From: Leptospiraceae bacterium
GTDB taxonomy: Bacteria > Spirochaetota > Leptospiria > Leptospirales > Leptospiraceae
Direction of reading: 5' to 3'
Length of the DNA: 64,000 nucleotides
Assembly (NCBI GenBank): GCA_024233865.1
Contig: JACKPA010000013.1
Location: 124,001 to 188,000 of the forward strand
Positions 17,252-26,447 of the stretch are shown here, piece after piece. Position numbers and translations under genes: made by a program. Every line of letters begins with the position of its first letter. Within the stretch, counting starts at the first letter, position 1. Under the pieces are notes generated by a model. The model did no database searches, was not told where the DNA came from, and was given only the letters and a program-made list of their open reading frames with translations.

Positions 17252-17953
17252 ATGAAAAAACTTATTATAATTTGCAAGAAGATCATCCTCTACGGCTTTT
17301 TGTCTTTATCTATTGCCGTATCCGGACTTGTCCTTGTTGCTTGTATGAAACAAAAGAGTCCCACATTCTTTCCAATTGCTCTTTTGGGTTCCAAAGCAGA
17401 ACCCTACACCTACGAAGACATAGGGTTAACACCGGAAAACCAAGCTCCAGAAGGTCAAAAAGAGCCAAGCATTCCTCTAATGTCCGATAGGGAAAGGACT
17501 GCAATTAAGTCTTATGTTATGGAAATGGAGGATATGGATATGATGACAGAAGGACATTGGAAAGAAACTTCCCGAGAAGCTATGAGAGCCTTATCTGAAA
17601 TCCAATATACCGATGATGAGATAAACAATCATTTGAACGACTTTTTGGCTAATCAAGTCCCCATTCCTGAACCTCCTCGTAAGACTAAGGAAGAAGTGCT
17701 CAGACGAGAAACTGCCGCCGCAGATAGGTATTATAATGGCATTAAGGAAGAGTTTCCAGACCTAAGCAACGAACAGCTCATACAAATACGAATTCACTTA
17801 ACACTTGCTCTTGTACTAATTCGATTCCAGCAAGACTACAATGATCCAGATGGACTTACTCCTGAAATACTGGACATGGCAAAAAACAAGGCAGTTAAGT
17901 TTCGACAAGAGATCAACACAGAGCTTGTCAAAAGAGGGGTAACAAGTTTATGA
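17252..17953 (+). CDS. Cassette gene A, unit 1: lipoprotein of unknown function
   Basis: A 233-aa lipoprotein that opens the first cassette unit. The signal peptide MKKLIIICKKIILYGF...LVAC puts the lipid anchor at Cys31. An invariant block follows (KQKSPTFFPIALLGSK, EPYTYEDIGLTPENQAP), then a variable helical middle (about 70-150) and a conserved end (VLRRE, AAADRYY, LIQIRIHLTLALVL, ILDMAKNKAVKFRQ). No domain is recognised, and no Cys follows the anchor. A strong AAAGGAG site precedes the ATG, and the ATGA stop/start overlap with gene B suggests translational coupling. In this copy the segment after ENQAP reads EGQKEPS instead of the DKDVTNTREPS of most copies. Confidence 0.7.
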   Translation: MKKLIIICKKIILYGFLSLSIAVSGLVLVACMKQKSPTFFPIALLGSKAEPYTYEDIGLTPENQAPEGQKEPSIPLMSDRERTAIKSYVMEMEDMDMMTEGHWKETSREAMRALSEIQYTDDEINNHLNDFLANQVPIPEPPRKTKEEVLRRETAAADRYYNGIKEEFPDLSNEQLIQIRIHLTLALVLIRFQQDYNDPDGLTPEILDMAKNKAVKFRQEINTELVKRGVTSL

Positions 17954-18438
17954 AACAGTTAATAATTATTTTTGTTCTATCCTTCACATTCAATAACTGT
18001 GATTTTAGAATGTATTCAAAAAGAAGCGATGATGATAAGTTATTTGAACGCTTATTCATTATGGATTTGTATTTTTGGGTAAATATTTGTCCTCCAAAAG
18101 ATGCTACTTTAGAACCTGGTAACCATACCATTACCTTAAATGAGGGAGAGGAATATTGGTTTAATATAAGTAAAAATGCAATACCTTATGCCAGCTACGA
18201 TATTTATAAAGTAAGTATTACTGAATTATCAGGACAGACGATAAGTGTTGGTTATTCCAATTGCCTAGATAATGGACAAATAACAAATCCTTCTCCCAAA
18301 GTCAAAGCAGAAGGTCGAGAACCTAGTTTCTATGAAGATGGTTTTGCTATATATCTTTTTCGTTTCTCAGGGGATGCTAGTTTAGCTGGAATAAAATCAA
18401 CATCAGGTTCAGGCGAAATACAAATAAAAGTACCATAA
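17950..18438 (+). CDS. Cassette gene B, unit 1: variable lipoprotein
   Basis: A 162-aa lipoprotein (signal ending FNNC). The conserved landmarks of family B are CPPK-ATL near residue 50, HTITLNEGEEYWFNI (about 58-72) and a terminal IKSTSGSGEIQIKVP. Between them lies a segment that differs in nearly every copy. Two cysteines besides the anchor (VCPPK-like and SNCLDN) could form one disulfide. The strand-rich pattern suggests a small beta sandwich, but I recognise no family. It overlaps gene A by 4 nt (ATGA). Gene C follows after 13 nt with its own AAGGAGAATAAG site. Confidence 0.7.
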   Translation: MKQLIIIFVLSFTFNNCDFRMYSKRSDDDKLFERLFIMDLYFWVNICPPKDATLEPGNHTITLNEGEEYWFNISKNAIPYASYDIYKVSITELSGQTISVGYSNCLDNGQITNPSPKVKAEGREPSFYEDGFAIYLFRFSGDASLAGIKSTSGSGEIQIKVP

Positions 18439-18451
18439 GGAGAATAAGAAA

Positions 18452-19903
18452 ATGAGAAAGTTACTAATTGTTTTTTTATGTTTTTTGCAGATACAATACT
18501 TACAGGCAGATAGTATTGATAATATAGGAGATAGTTGTAGTACAGGCATGCAGGATAGAGGGAAAAATGCTTTTGTCACTTTTTATGGAGACAGTCTTGG
18601 AGACCTTGTTGACCTACCTACACATGGATTAGTTGGTTGGGATGCTTATTTAAGTTTCTACAAACCAGATACAGACTGGAGGATTCAAAACTTTGCTGTT
18701 ATAGGATGGACGACTAGAACAATTTATGACAAGTTGAAAGATTGTCTATTTGATAAAAATATTCGTGCAAATTTCAGAATGTCTAATACGATTGCAATGG
18801 AAATTGGTGGGAATGACATGGTAAATTATTCACACATATTAATTTTCATGCCTTGGAAATATTGGACATACACTGACCCTATAACCAATGAAGAAGTCAA
18901 AGGGGTTGTGGATGTTGTTCTCTATAATATCAAAGTTTTGATTTACTTTTTTCGCCACCCACTAATCGACAAAAACGTTTTAGTCATGGGAAACTTCCCT
19001 ACACTTTCTTATAGTCCAACTTTAGGTCATGTTGGAGATTACTTTGCTGCATTAACAAAGATGCTTGATGTATATTATCAAAAATGGAAAGAAGAAAACC
19101 GTTTTATACACGTAGAAGAGGATGATCAGAAAGAAAACCTAGAAATAATGCAAAAAATTACAATGGCTTTTTCATTAACAATGTTGGTGGATGAAATTAT
19201 AACCGATATAGCTGAATTTTTTGGAGTAAAGTTACCTGGAATATTAAGCAAATTGCTTAACCCTTTTACACTTGCTAATGTCAATCCTGCTAACGAAGAT
19301 ATTCCGGATTTTTTTCCTGATAATGCAGACCTATCTAATTGGTATTTCAAATGGATTTATACAAATTCAAGAAGTGCAACAACCGCCGCAAGTTTTGGTT
19401 TATACTTGATGCAACCAAAATTAGAAGCACTGGCAACAGAAATGCGAGATAGAACTCGTAATATGAATCCAACGCTACAAAATAATGAGAAAACAAAAAC
19501 CTATACAGCCAATAATCGAAAAGGTGGAAACTATGTAGATTTTTTACCTCTTTATCACTTAATGATCAATCATAAAGATTGTACAAAATATTATCAATGT
19601 TGGGTTGCTAATCCAATACTTTATCGAGATAATTTACCTGGTCACATAAATCACTTTGGATATTATCTATGGGCTAACGCTCTGTCTGAGAAACTGGTAA
19701 AGTTAAACGAAAGTGATGACGACTGGAAATTTACTAATCCTTTAAAAAATCCAGATGGAAAAATTGAAGAACCACCAGAAGATTTTAATATTGCTATTGT
19801 TCCAGTAGATGAAACAGGAAAAGAGGTAAAACCAGAAGAGCCTAGAGTTGATATAAACTCATTATTACTGTTATGCTTCTTTTTCGGCAGTTGTCACTTC
19901 TAA
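18452..19903 (+). CDS. Cassette gene C, unit 1: secreted SGNH/GDSL-type hydrolase
   Basis: A 483-aa protein with a type I signal (ends LQA-DS, near residue 20). All four SGNH blocks are present: FYGDSLGD (catalytic Ser48), FAVIGWTT (Gly85), MEIGGNDM (Asn121) and YRDNLPGHINHFGYY (Asp393, His398). GDSL enzymes are esterases, lipases or acyl/acetyl hydrolases of glycans and lipids; the substrate here is unknown. About 190 residues are inserted between the GNHP-like strand MGNFPTLSYSPTLG and block V, far more than in simple GDSL enzymes. The C-terminus is hydrophobic (LLLLCFFFGSCHF) and its last 31 nt also encode the start of gene D. Confidence 0.82.
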   Translation: MRKLLIVFLCFLQIQYLQADSIDNIGDSCSTGMQDRGKNAFVTFYGDSLGDLVDLPTHGLVGWDAYLSFYKPDTDWRIQNFAVIGWTTRTIYDKLKDCLFDKNIRANFRMSNTIAMEIGGNDMVNYSHILIFMPWKYWTYTDPITNEEVKGVVDVVLYNIKVLIYFFRHPLIDKNVLVMGNFPTLSYSPTLGHVGDYFAALTKMLDVYYQKWKEENRFIHVEEDDQKENLEIMQKITMAFSLTMLVDEIITDIAEFFGVKLPGILSKLLNPFTLANVNPANEDIPDFFPDNADLSNWYFKWIYTNSRSATTAASFGLYLMQPKLEALATEMRDRTRNMNPTLQNNEKTKTYTANNRKGGNYVDFLPLYHLMINHKDCTKYYQCWVANPILYRDNLPGHINHFGYYLWANALSEKLVKLNESDDDWKFTNPLKNPDGKIEEPPEDFNIAIVPVDETGKEVKPEEPRVDINSLLLLCFFFGSCHF

Positions 19904-20589
19904 CAACCTTGGTATTGGCAACCCTCAGTTCTTGCATAGAGCAAAAAGATGCCAATCCCAATGCGATGCTCGCTCTTCTCTACCCAAGAGAAGTTGTAGA
20001 AGAATCCTATACCCTCACAAAAGATTGGAACGGTTGTATGATGACATTCCAAAAAGGCACAACAAAACTCTCCTTTTGCTTTGAAGTTCCAAGAAAATCC
20101 TGCAAACCTTCTTATTTTATCAACATCCCCGATTCGCAAACACTCCAAAATAGAAAAGACGACCTCTCTTTCCTTGCACTGAATTTTACAAACTGCACGT
20201 CTTATACTTCTTCTTTAAGTAATCTCTATGATACTATCCAACCTCCAGCATCCACATTTATCGAGAGAATAAGTTCTTATCCGGGACCAATGAATGAAAG
20301 TGATTTCACGGTAACGTATCGTGAAAATTGTTCTTACAACACTATCAAGGTAGAACAAAATACGGGTTTTCAAAGGTTTTTCACCAGTGATGAGTTTACC
20401 TCACAAAACAGAATCGAAGCCGAACTTGGCTGGATGAACGGAACGACAAAACAATGCCTGATTGATTTGAGCCAATCACAAACAACGATTGACTTAAGCT
20501 TTGCCGTAAGAAGCAAGACGATTCTACCGGGTGCGGTGTGCTCGCTTGTTTTCGGTTCGAGTATTGCGACTTGTCCATGGAGTAAATAA
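19873..20589 (+). CDS. Cassette gene D, unit 1: cysteine-rich lipoprotein
   Basis: A 238-aa lipoprotein whose ATG lies inside the end of gene C (31-nt overlap, +1 frame). The signal is MLLFRQLSLLTTLVLATLSSC (anchor Cys21). Eight further cysteines (in NGCMM, SFCFE, KSCKP, TNCTS, ENCSY, KQCLI, AVCSL, ATCPW) could make four disulfides, which fits a protein exposed outside the cytoplasm. No domain is recognised. No good ribosome binding site is visible before the ATG, so reinitiation from gene C is likely. It is nearly identical in all intact copies. Confidence 0.68.
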   Translation: MLLFRQLSLLTTLVLATLSSCIEQKDANPNAMLALLYPREVVEESYTLTKDWNGCMMTFQKGTTKLSFCFEVPRKSCKPSYFINIPDSQTLQNRKDDLSFLALNFTNCTSYTSSLSNLYDTIQPPASTFIERISSYPGPMNESDFTVTYRENCSYNTIKVEQNTGFQRFFTSDEFTSQNRIEAELGWMNGTTKQCLIDLSQSQTTIDLSFAVRSKTILPGAVCSLVFGSSIATCPWSK

Positions 20590-20599
20590 AAGAAAAAGG

Positions 20600-20636
20600 G
20601 TTTACCACAGATGGACACAGATAAACACCGATGGAT
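20600..20636. repeat. Dispersed repeat CCACAGATGGACACAG-type, between D and E
   Basis: The sequence contains TTTACCACAGATGGACACAG followed by ATAAACACCGATGGAT. Close copies lie at 25680, 28436, 31841, 35872, 50616, 55440 and 59577, always between D and E or at the D truncation point. Its internal near-repeats (ACACAGAT, AACACCGATG) favour slippage and recombination. Confidence 0.7.
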
Positions 20637-20643
20637 TTGAGAG

Positions 20644-21282
20644 ATGAGACGTTTTGTTTTAGGAGTATTGCTTTTTATTGGACTGAATTGTGCGAGTAAA
20701 TCGGGTGAAAACATTGATGCGTTTTTCTGGTTGTGGCTTTATAATATCGGTGATGAAACATCTTACAAAGAATGTGGGGGCAATTCATGGAAGAACCCTC
20801 ATGAATTCGTTGACAAGAAAGGCGATGTAAAGATCGGGGCTTACCAAATGGTTACGGGGGATGTTGGCTTTCTTGATTTGACAGGTGGAAAGATAGAAAA
20901 GACGGATGATTTCCTTTACATGGATATGGAAGTAGCATCACTTCCGGAAAGTATTCCCATAAACCAAGTGGATCAAGACCCAATTCCCGAATACGAATGG
21001 ACGTATAGGTTTGAAAAAGACGAGAATCGTTATACAATCGGAATTATCCATTCACCTGAAGGTTTGAAATCGAGTCAAAATACAAAAGACTTTCCGGTTT
21101 TGGTTTTAAAGAACAATTCCAATATCGGAGCATGTAGCCCGCTTGGAGTGCAGAGTAATGTTTACAAGTTTTCTTGCGATTTGAACGCTTTACCGGAATT
21201 GAAGGAAATAGATGAAAGTTATACTTTTAACGTTATACTGCGTTATCGAACAAACAACGCTGTTTTTAAAGACTGTTATTGA
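20644..21282 (+). CDS. Cassette gene E, unit 1: lipoprotein of unknown function
   Basis: A 212-aa lipoprotein with a short signal, MRRFVLGVLLFIGLNC (anchor Cys16). The mature part begins FFWLWLYNIGDETSYKEC and ends VFKDCY. Four cysteines beyond the anchor could form two disulfides. Mixed strands such as YEWTYRFEKDENRYTIGII suggest a beta-rich fold, but no family is recognised. It is the last gene of a full cassette, and gene A of the next unit starts 28 nt downstream with an AAAGGAG site. Copies are almost identical. Confidence 0.66.
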   Translation: MRRFVLGVLLFIGLNCASKSGENIDAFFWLWLYNIGDETSYKECGGNSWKNPHEFVDKKGDVKIGAYQMVTGDVGFLDLTGGKIEKTDDFLYMDMEVASLPESIPINQVDQDPIPEYEWTYRFEKDENRYTIGIIHSPEGLKSSQNTKDFPVLVLKNNSNIGACSPLGVQSNVYKFSCDLNALPELKEIDESYTFNVILRYRTNNAVFKDCY

Positions 21283-21310
21283 AATCTAATTTATCAAAGG
21301 AGAATAAACC

Positions 21311-22024
21311 ATGAAAAAACTTATTATAATTTGCAAGAAGATCATCCTCTACGGCTTTTTGTCTTTATCTATTGCCGTATCCGGACTTGTCCTTGTTGCT
21401 TGTATGAAACAAAAGAGTCCCACATTCTTTCCAATTGCTCTTTTGGGTTCCAAAGCAGAACCCTACACCTACGAAGACATAGGGTTAACACCGGAAAACC
21501 AAGCTCCCGACAAGGATGTTACCAACACCAGAGAACCAAGTATTCCTCTTATGTCCGATACGGAACGGGCTGCAATCAAATCTTATGTGGAGGAAATGGG
21601 AAGTATGGACATGATGACGGAAGAATATTGGAAAAAAACTTCCAGCGAATCCATGCGAGCTTTATCTGAAATACCCTATAGTGATGATGAAATTAACAAT
21701 CATTTAAACGATTTTTTGGCAAACGAAGTTCCGATTCCGGAACCTCCTCGTGAATCACCAAACGAAGTCCTAAGAAGAGAATCCGCAGCGGCTGACCGAT
21801 ACTATGATGGTATTAAAGAAGAATTCCCAAATCTCAGCAACGAACACTTGATCCAAATCCGGATTCACCTGACACTTGCATTAGTCTTACTCAGATTCCA
21901 GAAGGACTACAATGATCCAAATGGACTCACACCAGAAATACTTGATATGGCAAAGGACAAAGCCGTCAAGTTTCGACAGGTGATAAATACGGAACTTGTA
22001 AAAAGAGGAGTAACGAGTTTATGA
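21311..22024 (+). CDS. Cassette gene A, unit 2
   Basis: A 237-aa copy of the family described at 17252. The N-terminal 60 residues are identical to unit 1, but the middle (DKDVTNTREPS, then MGSMDMMTEEYWKKTSSESM) differs. It is identical or nearly so to the unit 6 copy at 36588. It overlaps the next B gene by ATGA. Confidence 0.7.
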   Translation: MKKLIIICKKIILYGFLSLSIAVSGLVLVACMKQKSPTFFPIALLGSKAEPYTYEDIGLTPENQAPDKDVTNTREPSIPLMSDTERAAIKSYVEEMGSMDMMTEEYWKKTSSESMRALSEIPYSDDEINNHLNDFLANEVPIPEPPRESPNEVLRRESAAADRYYDGIKEEFPNLSNEHLIQIRIHLTLALVLLRFQKDYNDPNGLTPEILDMAKDKAVKFRQVINTELVKRGVTSL

Positions 22025-22506
22025 AAAGTTTATTATGTATCCTCGTTGTGTCTCTTTCATTCCATAACTGTAAAACAGAAAAAAGAACCTTACTGGATAA
22101 ATTCTTAGAATCGGCTGCTTTTTTATCACTAATAGACGGATACCTTTGGGTAAACGTATGTCCACCCAAAAATGCAACCTTAACACAAGGCATACATACA
22201 ATCACCTTAAACGAAGGAGAGGAATATTGGTTTGATGTGAATACGGATAGTACACCTCTAAATGACTACCTTATATTGTATAAAATAGGAATAGTAGAGT
22301 CATCTGGACAAACTTTAAGTGTTGGTAATCCGAGTACATGTATACTTAACGGACAAATCTTTAACCCTTACAAAATAAAAGCTGAAGGTCGAAACCCAGA
22401 AGGATATGAAAATGGATTTAATATATATATAGTTTCATTTAGAGGTAGCCTTGTAGGAATCAAATCAAAGTCCGGCTTGGGTGAGATTCAAATAAAAGTT
22501 CCATAA
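22021..22506 (+). CDS. Cassette gene B, unit 2, first copy
   Basis: A 161-aa lipoprotein (signal MKSLLCILVVSLSFHNC, anchor Cys17). It is the same as the unit 6 copy at 37298 up to EEYWFDVNTDS and then diverges completely until GIKSKSG, a clear mosaic boundary. The end reads GLGEIQIKVP. A truncated C gene follows after 21 nt. Confidence 0.7.
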   Translation: MKSLLCILVVSLSFHNCKTEKRTLLDKFLESAAFLSLIDGYLWVNVCPPKNATLTQGIHTITLNEGEEYWFDVNTDSTPLNDYLILYKIGIVESSGQTLSVGNPSTCILNGQIFNPYKIKAEGRNPEGYENGFNIYIVSFRGSLVGIKSKSGLGEIQIKVP

Positions 22507-22527
22507 ATAATAAAGGAGAATAAAAAG

Positions 22528-22815
22528 ATGAGAAAGTTAATAATAATATTGATGTGTTTTTTACAAATACAATATTTACAAGCAGATAGTGTTAAAAATA
22601 TAAATGAAGGGTGTAACCCGGATATTAAAGACAGAGGAGAGAACGCATTTCTAACGTTCTATGGTGACAGTCTTGGAGACTTTGTGGATAAGCATACACA
22701 TGGTATGGTAGGTTGGGATGCTTATTTAGGTTTTTGGAAACCGGATATAGATTGGAGAGTGCAGAACTTTGCCATAGCCGGTTGGACAACACAAAGCGAA
22801 GTGACAAGTTTATGA
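22528..22815 (+). pseudogene. Truncated cassette gene C joined to the tail of gene A
   Basis: This encodes the first ~90 residues of C (signal, FYGDSLGD with its Ser, NFAIAGWTT) and then ends QSEVTSL, where VTSL and the stop are the last codons of gene A. The remaining C, D, E and most of A have been deleted by a recombination that keeps the ATGA coupling to the next B gene. It lacks the Asn and His of the SGNH site, so it cannot be an active hydrolase. A short secreted product is possible. Confidence 0.75.
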
Positions 22816-23294
22816 AAAGTCTGTTATGTATCCTTCTTGTAGCTCTTACATTCCATAACTGTAAAACAGAAAAAAGTTCAGCAGAAAAAATGGGAGAACT
22901 ATTTCTAAACTTGGTTCTGATAGATAGCTATCTGTGGGTAAATGTCTGCCCCGCAAAAAATGCAACCTTAACACAAGGTACGCACACAATTACTCTAAGT
23001 GAAGGAGAAGAATACTGGTTTGACGTGAGTACGAATAGTGAACCTTATGATAGTTATCTTCTTGCTTATGATATAGGAATAACGGAATCATCTGGACAAA
23101 CTTTGAGTATAGGTAACTCAAGTTGCATTCGTAATCAACAAATTTTTAATCCTTCTCAAGCAAAAGCAGAAGGTGAAGAAGGATATTATACCTACAAAGA
23201 TGGTGTAAAAACGTATAATCTAATTTTTAAAAATAGGATAGCTGGGATTAAATCAACATCCGGTTCTGGTGATATAGTAATAAAAGTACCATAA
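22812..23294 (+). CDS. Cassette gene B, unit 2, second copy
   Basis: A 160-aa lipoprotein. The ATG at 22812 (ATGA with the truncated C) is chosen because it gives the standard signal MKSLLCILLVALTFHNC; an upstream start would read through another frame. The N-terminal half, up to VSTNSEP, matches the unit 5 copy at 33262, and the variable part differs (YDSYLLAYDIGI). It ends GSGDIVIKVP. Confidence 0.7.
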   Translation: MKSLLCILLVALTFHNCKTEKSSAEKMGELFLNLVLIDSYLWVNVCPAKNATLTQGTHTITLSEGEEYWFDVSTNSEPYDSYLLAYDIGITESSGQTLSIGNSSCIRNQQIFNPSQAKAEGEEGYYTYKDGVKTYNLIFKNRIAGIKSTSGSGDIVIKVP

Positions 23295-23310
23295 TACAAA
23301 GGAGAAAAAA

Positions 23311-23601
23311 ATGAAAAAGTTGATAATTATATTGATATGTTTTTTAGGAATTCAATTTTTGCAAGCAGATAGTATTCAGAATATTAGTGGAGGTAATTGC
23401 GAAACCCAGATAAAAGATAGGGATCAAAATGCCTTTATAACATTCTATGGAGACAGTCTTGGTGATTTTGTGGATTTCCCTGCTTATGGATTTGTAGGTT
23501 GGGACGCTTATCTGGGCTTTTGGAAACCGGATATTGACTGGAGAGTCCAAAACTTTGCCATAGCCGGTTGGACTACAAATAAACGGACAGTAAGCTTATG
23601 A
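23311..23601 (+). pseudogene. Truncated cassette gene C, second in unit 2
   Basis: A 96-residue remnant with signal peptide, FYGDSLGD and NFAIAGWTT, ending NKRTVSL, a variant of the gene A tail. It belongs to the sequence subtype that starts MKKLIIILICFLGIQFLQ, shared with the C gene of unit 5. The same remnant junction (GWTTNKRTVSL) occurs at 37813. It overlaps the next B gene by ATGA. Confidence 0.75.
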
Positions 23602-24095
23602 AAAAGATCGCGTGTATCCTTGTTCTAACTCTTTCATTCCATAACTGTAAAACAGAAAAAAAAACCGTACTGGACAAATTCTTGGAATCAGCTGCACTTT
23701 TATACCGTATAGACGGACTTCTTTATATAAACGTATGTCCGCCAAAAAATGCCACTCTCGGTCAAGGAATAACCACGATTAGTTTAAAAGAGGGAGAGGA
23801 ATATTGGTTTGATGTTAATACAATTACTCCTTCTCGTTTCACTGATTTGAAAGTTTATGATGTAGGATTTATAGAATTATCCGGAAAAACCTTAGATATA
23901 GGTAATCCTAATTGTATGAAAAATAGACAAATTTATGACCCTACACCGGCAAAAGTTGGAGGCATGAATCAATCTACAAATTACAAAGACGGATTTTGGA
24001 TATATGGCTTATTTTTTGATAATAATCGTTTAGCAAATGTAAAGTCAAAGAGTGGTTCCGGTGAAATTCAAATTAAAAATGCCACCATAAAGTAA
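23598..24095 (+). CDS. Cassette gene B, unit 2, third copy
   Basis: A 165-aa lipoprotein (MKKIACILVLTLSFHNC). It is nearly identical to the copy at 38109, with LGQGITTISLKEGEEYWF and the variable segment ITPSRFTDLKVYDVGFIEL. The last codons read IQIKNATIK instead of IQIKVP because of a small sequence change just before the stop. Confidence 0.68.
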   Translation: MKKIACILVLTLSFHNCKTEKKTVLDKFLESAALLYRIDGLLYINVCPPKNATLGQGITTISLKEGEEYWFDVNTITPSRFTDLKVYDVGFIELSGKTLDIGNPNCMKNRQIYDPTPAKVGGMNQSTNYKDGFWIYGLFFDNNRLANVKSKSGSGEIQIKNATIK

Positions 24096-24109
24096 AGGAG
24101 AATAAAAAG

Positions 24110-25586
24110 ATGAAAAAGCTAATAATAATATTGATATGTTTTTACAGATACAGTATTTGCAAGCAGATAGTGTTAAAAATATAAATGAAGGGTGTAACCC
24201 GGATATTAAAGACAGAGGAGAGAACGCATTTCTGACTTTCTACGGTGATAGTCTTGGTGACTTTGTAGATTCAGGGTTTCATGGCATAGTCGGTTGGGAT
24301 GCTTACTTAGGTTTTTACAGACCTGATTTTGACTCACTACTGGGATGGAGAGTCCAAAACTTTGCAGTGGAAGGTTGGACTACTAGAAGTATTTATGAAG
24401 GTCTAAAAAGTGTTTATACAATAAAGACACTCGTGCTAATTTCAAAATGTCCAATACAATTGCAATGGAAATTGGTGGAAACGACATGGTGAATTACACT
24501 CCTCTATTGATATTTATGCCATGGAAATATTGGACATACAGAGACCCAACAACTAACAAGGATGTCAAAGGAGTGGTAGATGTCGTTCTTCACAATATCA
24601 AAGTTCTAATCTACTTTTTCCGTCATCCGCTAATCGACAAAAACGTCCTTGTTATGGGAAACTTTCCCACACTGGCTTATAGCCCGACTTTAGGAAATGT
24701 CGGAGACTATTTTGAAATTCAAAAAGCTTTTAGCGACATTTATTATAGGAAATGGAACGAGAAGGACCCTAATACTAACGTGGAAAAGGATGATCAAAAA
24801 GAAAATTTGGACTTTTACAAGAAGTAACGGCGTATGCCATGATATTGACAAGTTCCGCATTAGAAGTAATGTACACTGCCAATGAACTTTTCGGTGATAA
24901 ACTGGGTGAAACATTGGACAACCTTTTTGATACCATGTTACCCAGCAGAATCAAAGACAAGAAATTAGATAGTTTTAAAGCTGCTCATCAATCATCTGTC
25001 GAATGGTATCTTGAATGGGTTTACTATAATTCTGCTAACCTTACAAATGCAGCAAGTTTTGGTTTGTATCTGATGCAACCTGGTCTGGAAGCATTGGCAG
25101 TAGAGATGCGAGACAGAACACGCAACATGAAACCGGAGATAACAAGTTTGGACAAAACACAAACCTATACGGCACACAATCGAAAGGGGCGGAAACTATG
25201 TAGACTTTTTACCTCTTTATCACCTAACGGTTAGGAGTAAAGATTGTAAGGAATATGGTTATTGTTGGGTAGCAAATCCAATACTCTATCGAGATAACCT
25301 ACCAGGTCACATCAATCATTTAGGTTATTACCTTTGGGCAAATTCACTTTCTCAAAAGCTCGCAGAGTTGGACAGTGATAACGATTGGAAACACACAAAC
25401 GTTTTAGGATTCGACAAGCCAAGTAATACCAAAAAAGATGGAACGATTGAAGAAACACCAGACGGTTTCAATGACCCAATTGTACCGATAGACGAAAACG
25501 GAAATGAGGTAACACCGGAAGAACCTGCCACTGGTATAGACTTTATGTTACTCCTATGCTTCTTTTTCGGCAGTTGTCACTTCTAA
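24110..25586 (+). pseudogene. Cassette gene C, unit 2, with four homopolymer frameshifts
   Basis: Nearly identical to the intact gene at 38617 but with single-base changes in four runs: 5 T instead of 6 near 24141, 5 A instead of 6 near 24410, 4 T instead of 5 near 24816 and 4 G instead of 3 near 25188. All SGNH blocks are still present when the frames are joined. Four independent indels, all in homopolymers, in a copy otherwise so similar may be consensus errors rather than true decay. Confidence 0.75.
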
Positions 25587-25693
25587 CAACCTTGGTTTTG
25601 GCAACTTTCAGTTCTTGCATAGAGCAAAAAGATGCCAATCCAAACGTTTTGCTTGCCCTTCTCTACCCAAGAGAAAGGGTTTACCACAGATGA
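25556..25693 (+). pseudogene. Truncated cassette gene D, unit 2
   Basis: The first ~40 residues of D (signal, SSCIEQKDANPN, LLALLYPRE) run straight into the dispersed repeat and end RVYHR. The rest of D and all of E are deleted. The product would be a 45-aa lipopeptide. The same deletion is seen at 28306. Confidence 0.75.
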
Positions 25694-25710
25694 ACACCGA
25701 TGTACACAGA
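25680..25710. repeat. Dispersed repeat at the D-truncation junction, unit 2
   Basis: TTACCACAGATGAACACCGA and the following TGTACACAGATTTT form a variant of the repeat at 20600, fused to the N-terminus of D. The AGAAAGGGTTTACC at the join marks the deletion endpoint. Confidence 0.65.
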
Positions 25711-25736
25711 TTTTCAGTAATCAAAGGAGAACAACC

Positions 25737-26447
25737 ATGAAAAAACTTATTATAATTTGCAAGAAGATAATCCTCTACGGCTTTGCGTCTTTATCTATTG
25801 CCGTATCCGGACTTATCCTTGTTGCTTGTATGAAACAAAAGAGTCCCACATTCTTTCCAATCGCTCTTTTGGGTTCCAAAGTAGAACCATACACCTACGA
25901 AGACATAGGATTAACACCCGAAAACCAAGCTCCCGACAAAGAAGTCACCGACACCAGAGAACCAAGTATTCCTCTTATGTCCGATACGGAACGAGCTTTC
26001 ATAAAAAGCGTTATGCAGGAAATGGACGATATTGGAATTATGACAGAAGAAGCTTTTGCCGAATCATCTCGAACCGGAATGAAGGCTATGTCCGAAAAAC
26101 TTCCCAATGATGTGGAATTAGACGAAATCATTGACAATACACTGGAAGATAAACCCGTTCCGGAAAGACCCAAAGTGTCAAAAGAAGAAGTTCTGCGAAG
26201 AGAATCTGCTGCTGCGGATAGATACTACAACTCTTTACGAGAAAAATTCCCGGAACTAAGCAAAGAAGAACTGATTCAATTGAGAATCAATATTACTCTC
26301 GGATTAGTGATTGTGCGTATGCAAAAAGATTATAATCCTCCTGACGGAATTCCCAATGAAGTTTTGGATATGGCAAAGGACAAAGCCGTCAAGTTTCGAC
26401 AGGTGATAAATACGGAACTTGTAAAAAGAGGAGTGACGAGTTTATGA
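25737..26447 (+). CDS. Cassette gene A, unit 3, divergent middle
   Basis: A 236-aa copy of the A lipoprotein. The start at 25737 follows AAAGGAG and gives the family signal; codons further upstream belong to the repeat. The signal, the PTFFPIALLGSK block and the KFRQVINTELVKRGVTSL end are as elsewhere. Residues about 85-200 are strongly different (VMQEMDDIGIMTEEAFAESS, PNDVELDEIIDN), making this the most divergent A allele. The change from conserved to variable is abrupt on both sides. Confidence 0.7.
   Translation: MKKLIIICKKIILYGFASLSIAVSGLILVACMKQKSPTFFPIALLGSKVEPYTYEDIGLTPENQAPDKEVTDTREPSIPLMSDTERAFIKSVMQEMDDIGIMTEEAFAESSRTGMKAMSEKLPNDVELDEIIDNTLEDKPVPERPKVSKEEVLRRESAAADRYYNSLREKFPELSKEELIQLRINITLGLVIVRMQKDYNPPDGIPNEVLDMAKDKAVKFRQVINTELVKRGVTSL

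Noticed and set aside
17272..17490. A second plus-strand frame inside every gene A start (MQEDHPLRLFVFIYCRIR type)
   Set aside because: A shadow of the highly conserved 5' end of A. It is conserved only because the DNA is, and it ends wherever the A alleles diverge.
17950..18438. Gene B as a bacterial pre-peptidase C-terminal (PPC) domain protein
   Set aside because: The GEEYWFDV strand and beta-rich pattern are suggestive, but the DxDLY-type core of PPC domains is not visible, so I did not assign it.
20370..20714. Recurrent minus-strand open frames opposite genes D and E (for example 20370-20714, 31611-31955, 55366-55554)
   Set aside because: They recur because D and E are repeated. They lack ribosome binding sites and signal peptides, and they lie opposite well-supported genes with coherent lipoprotein features.
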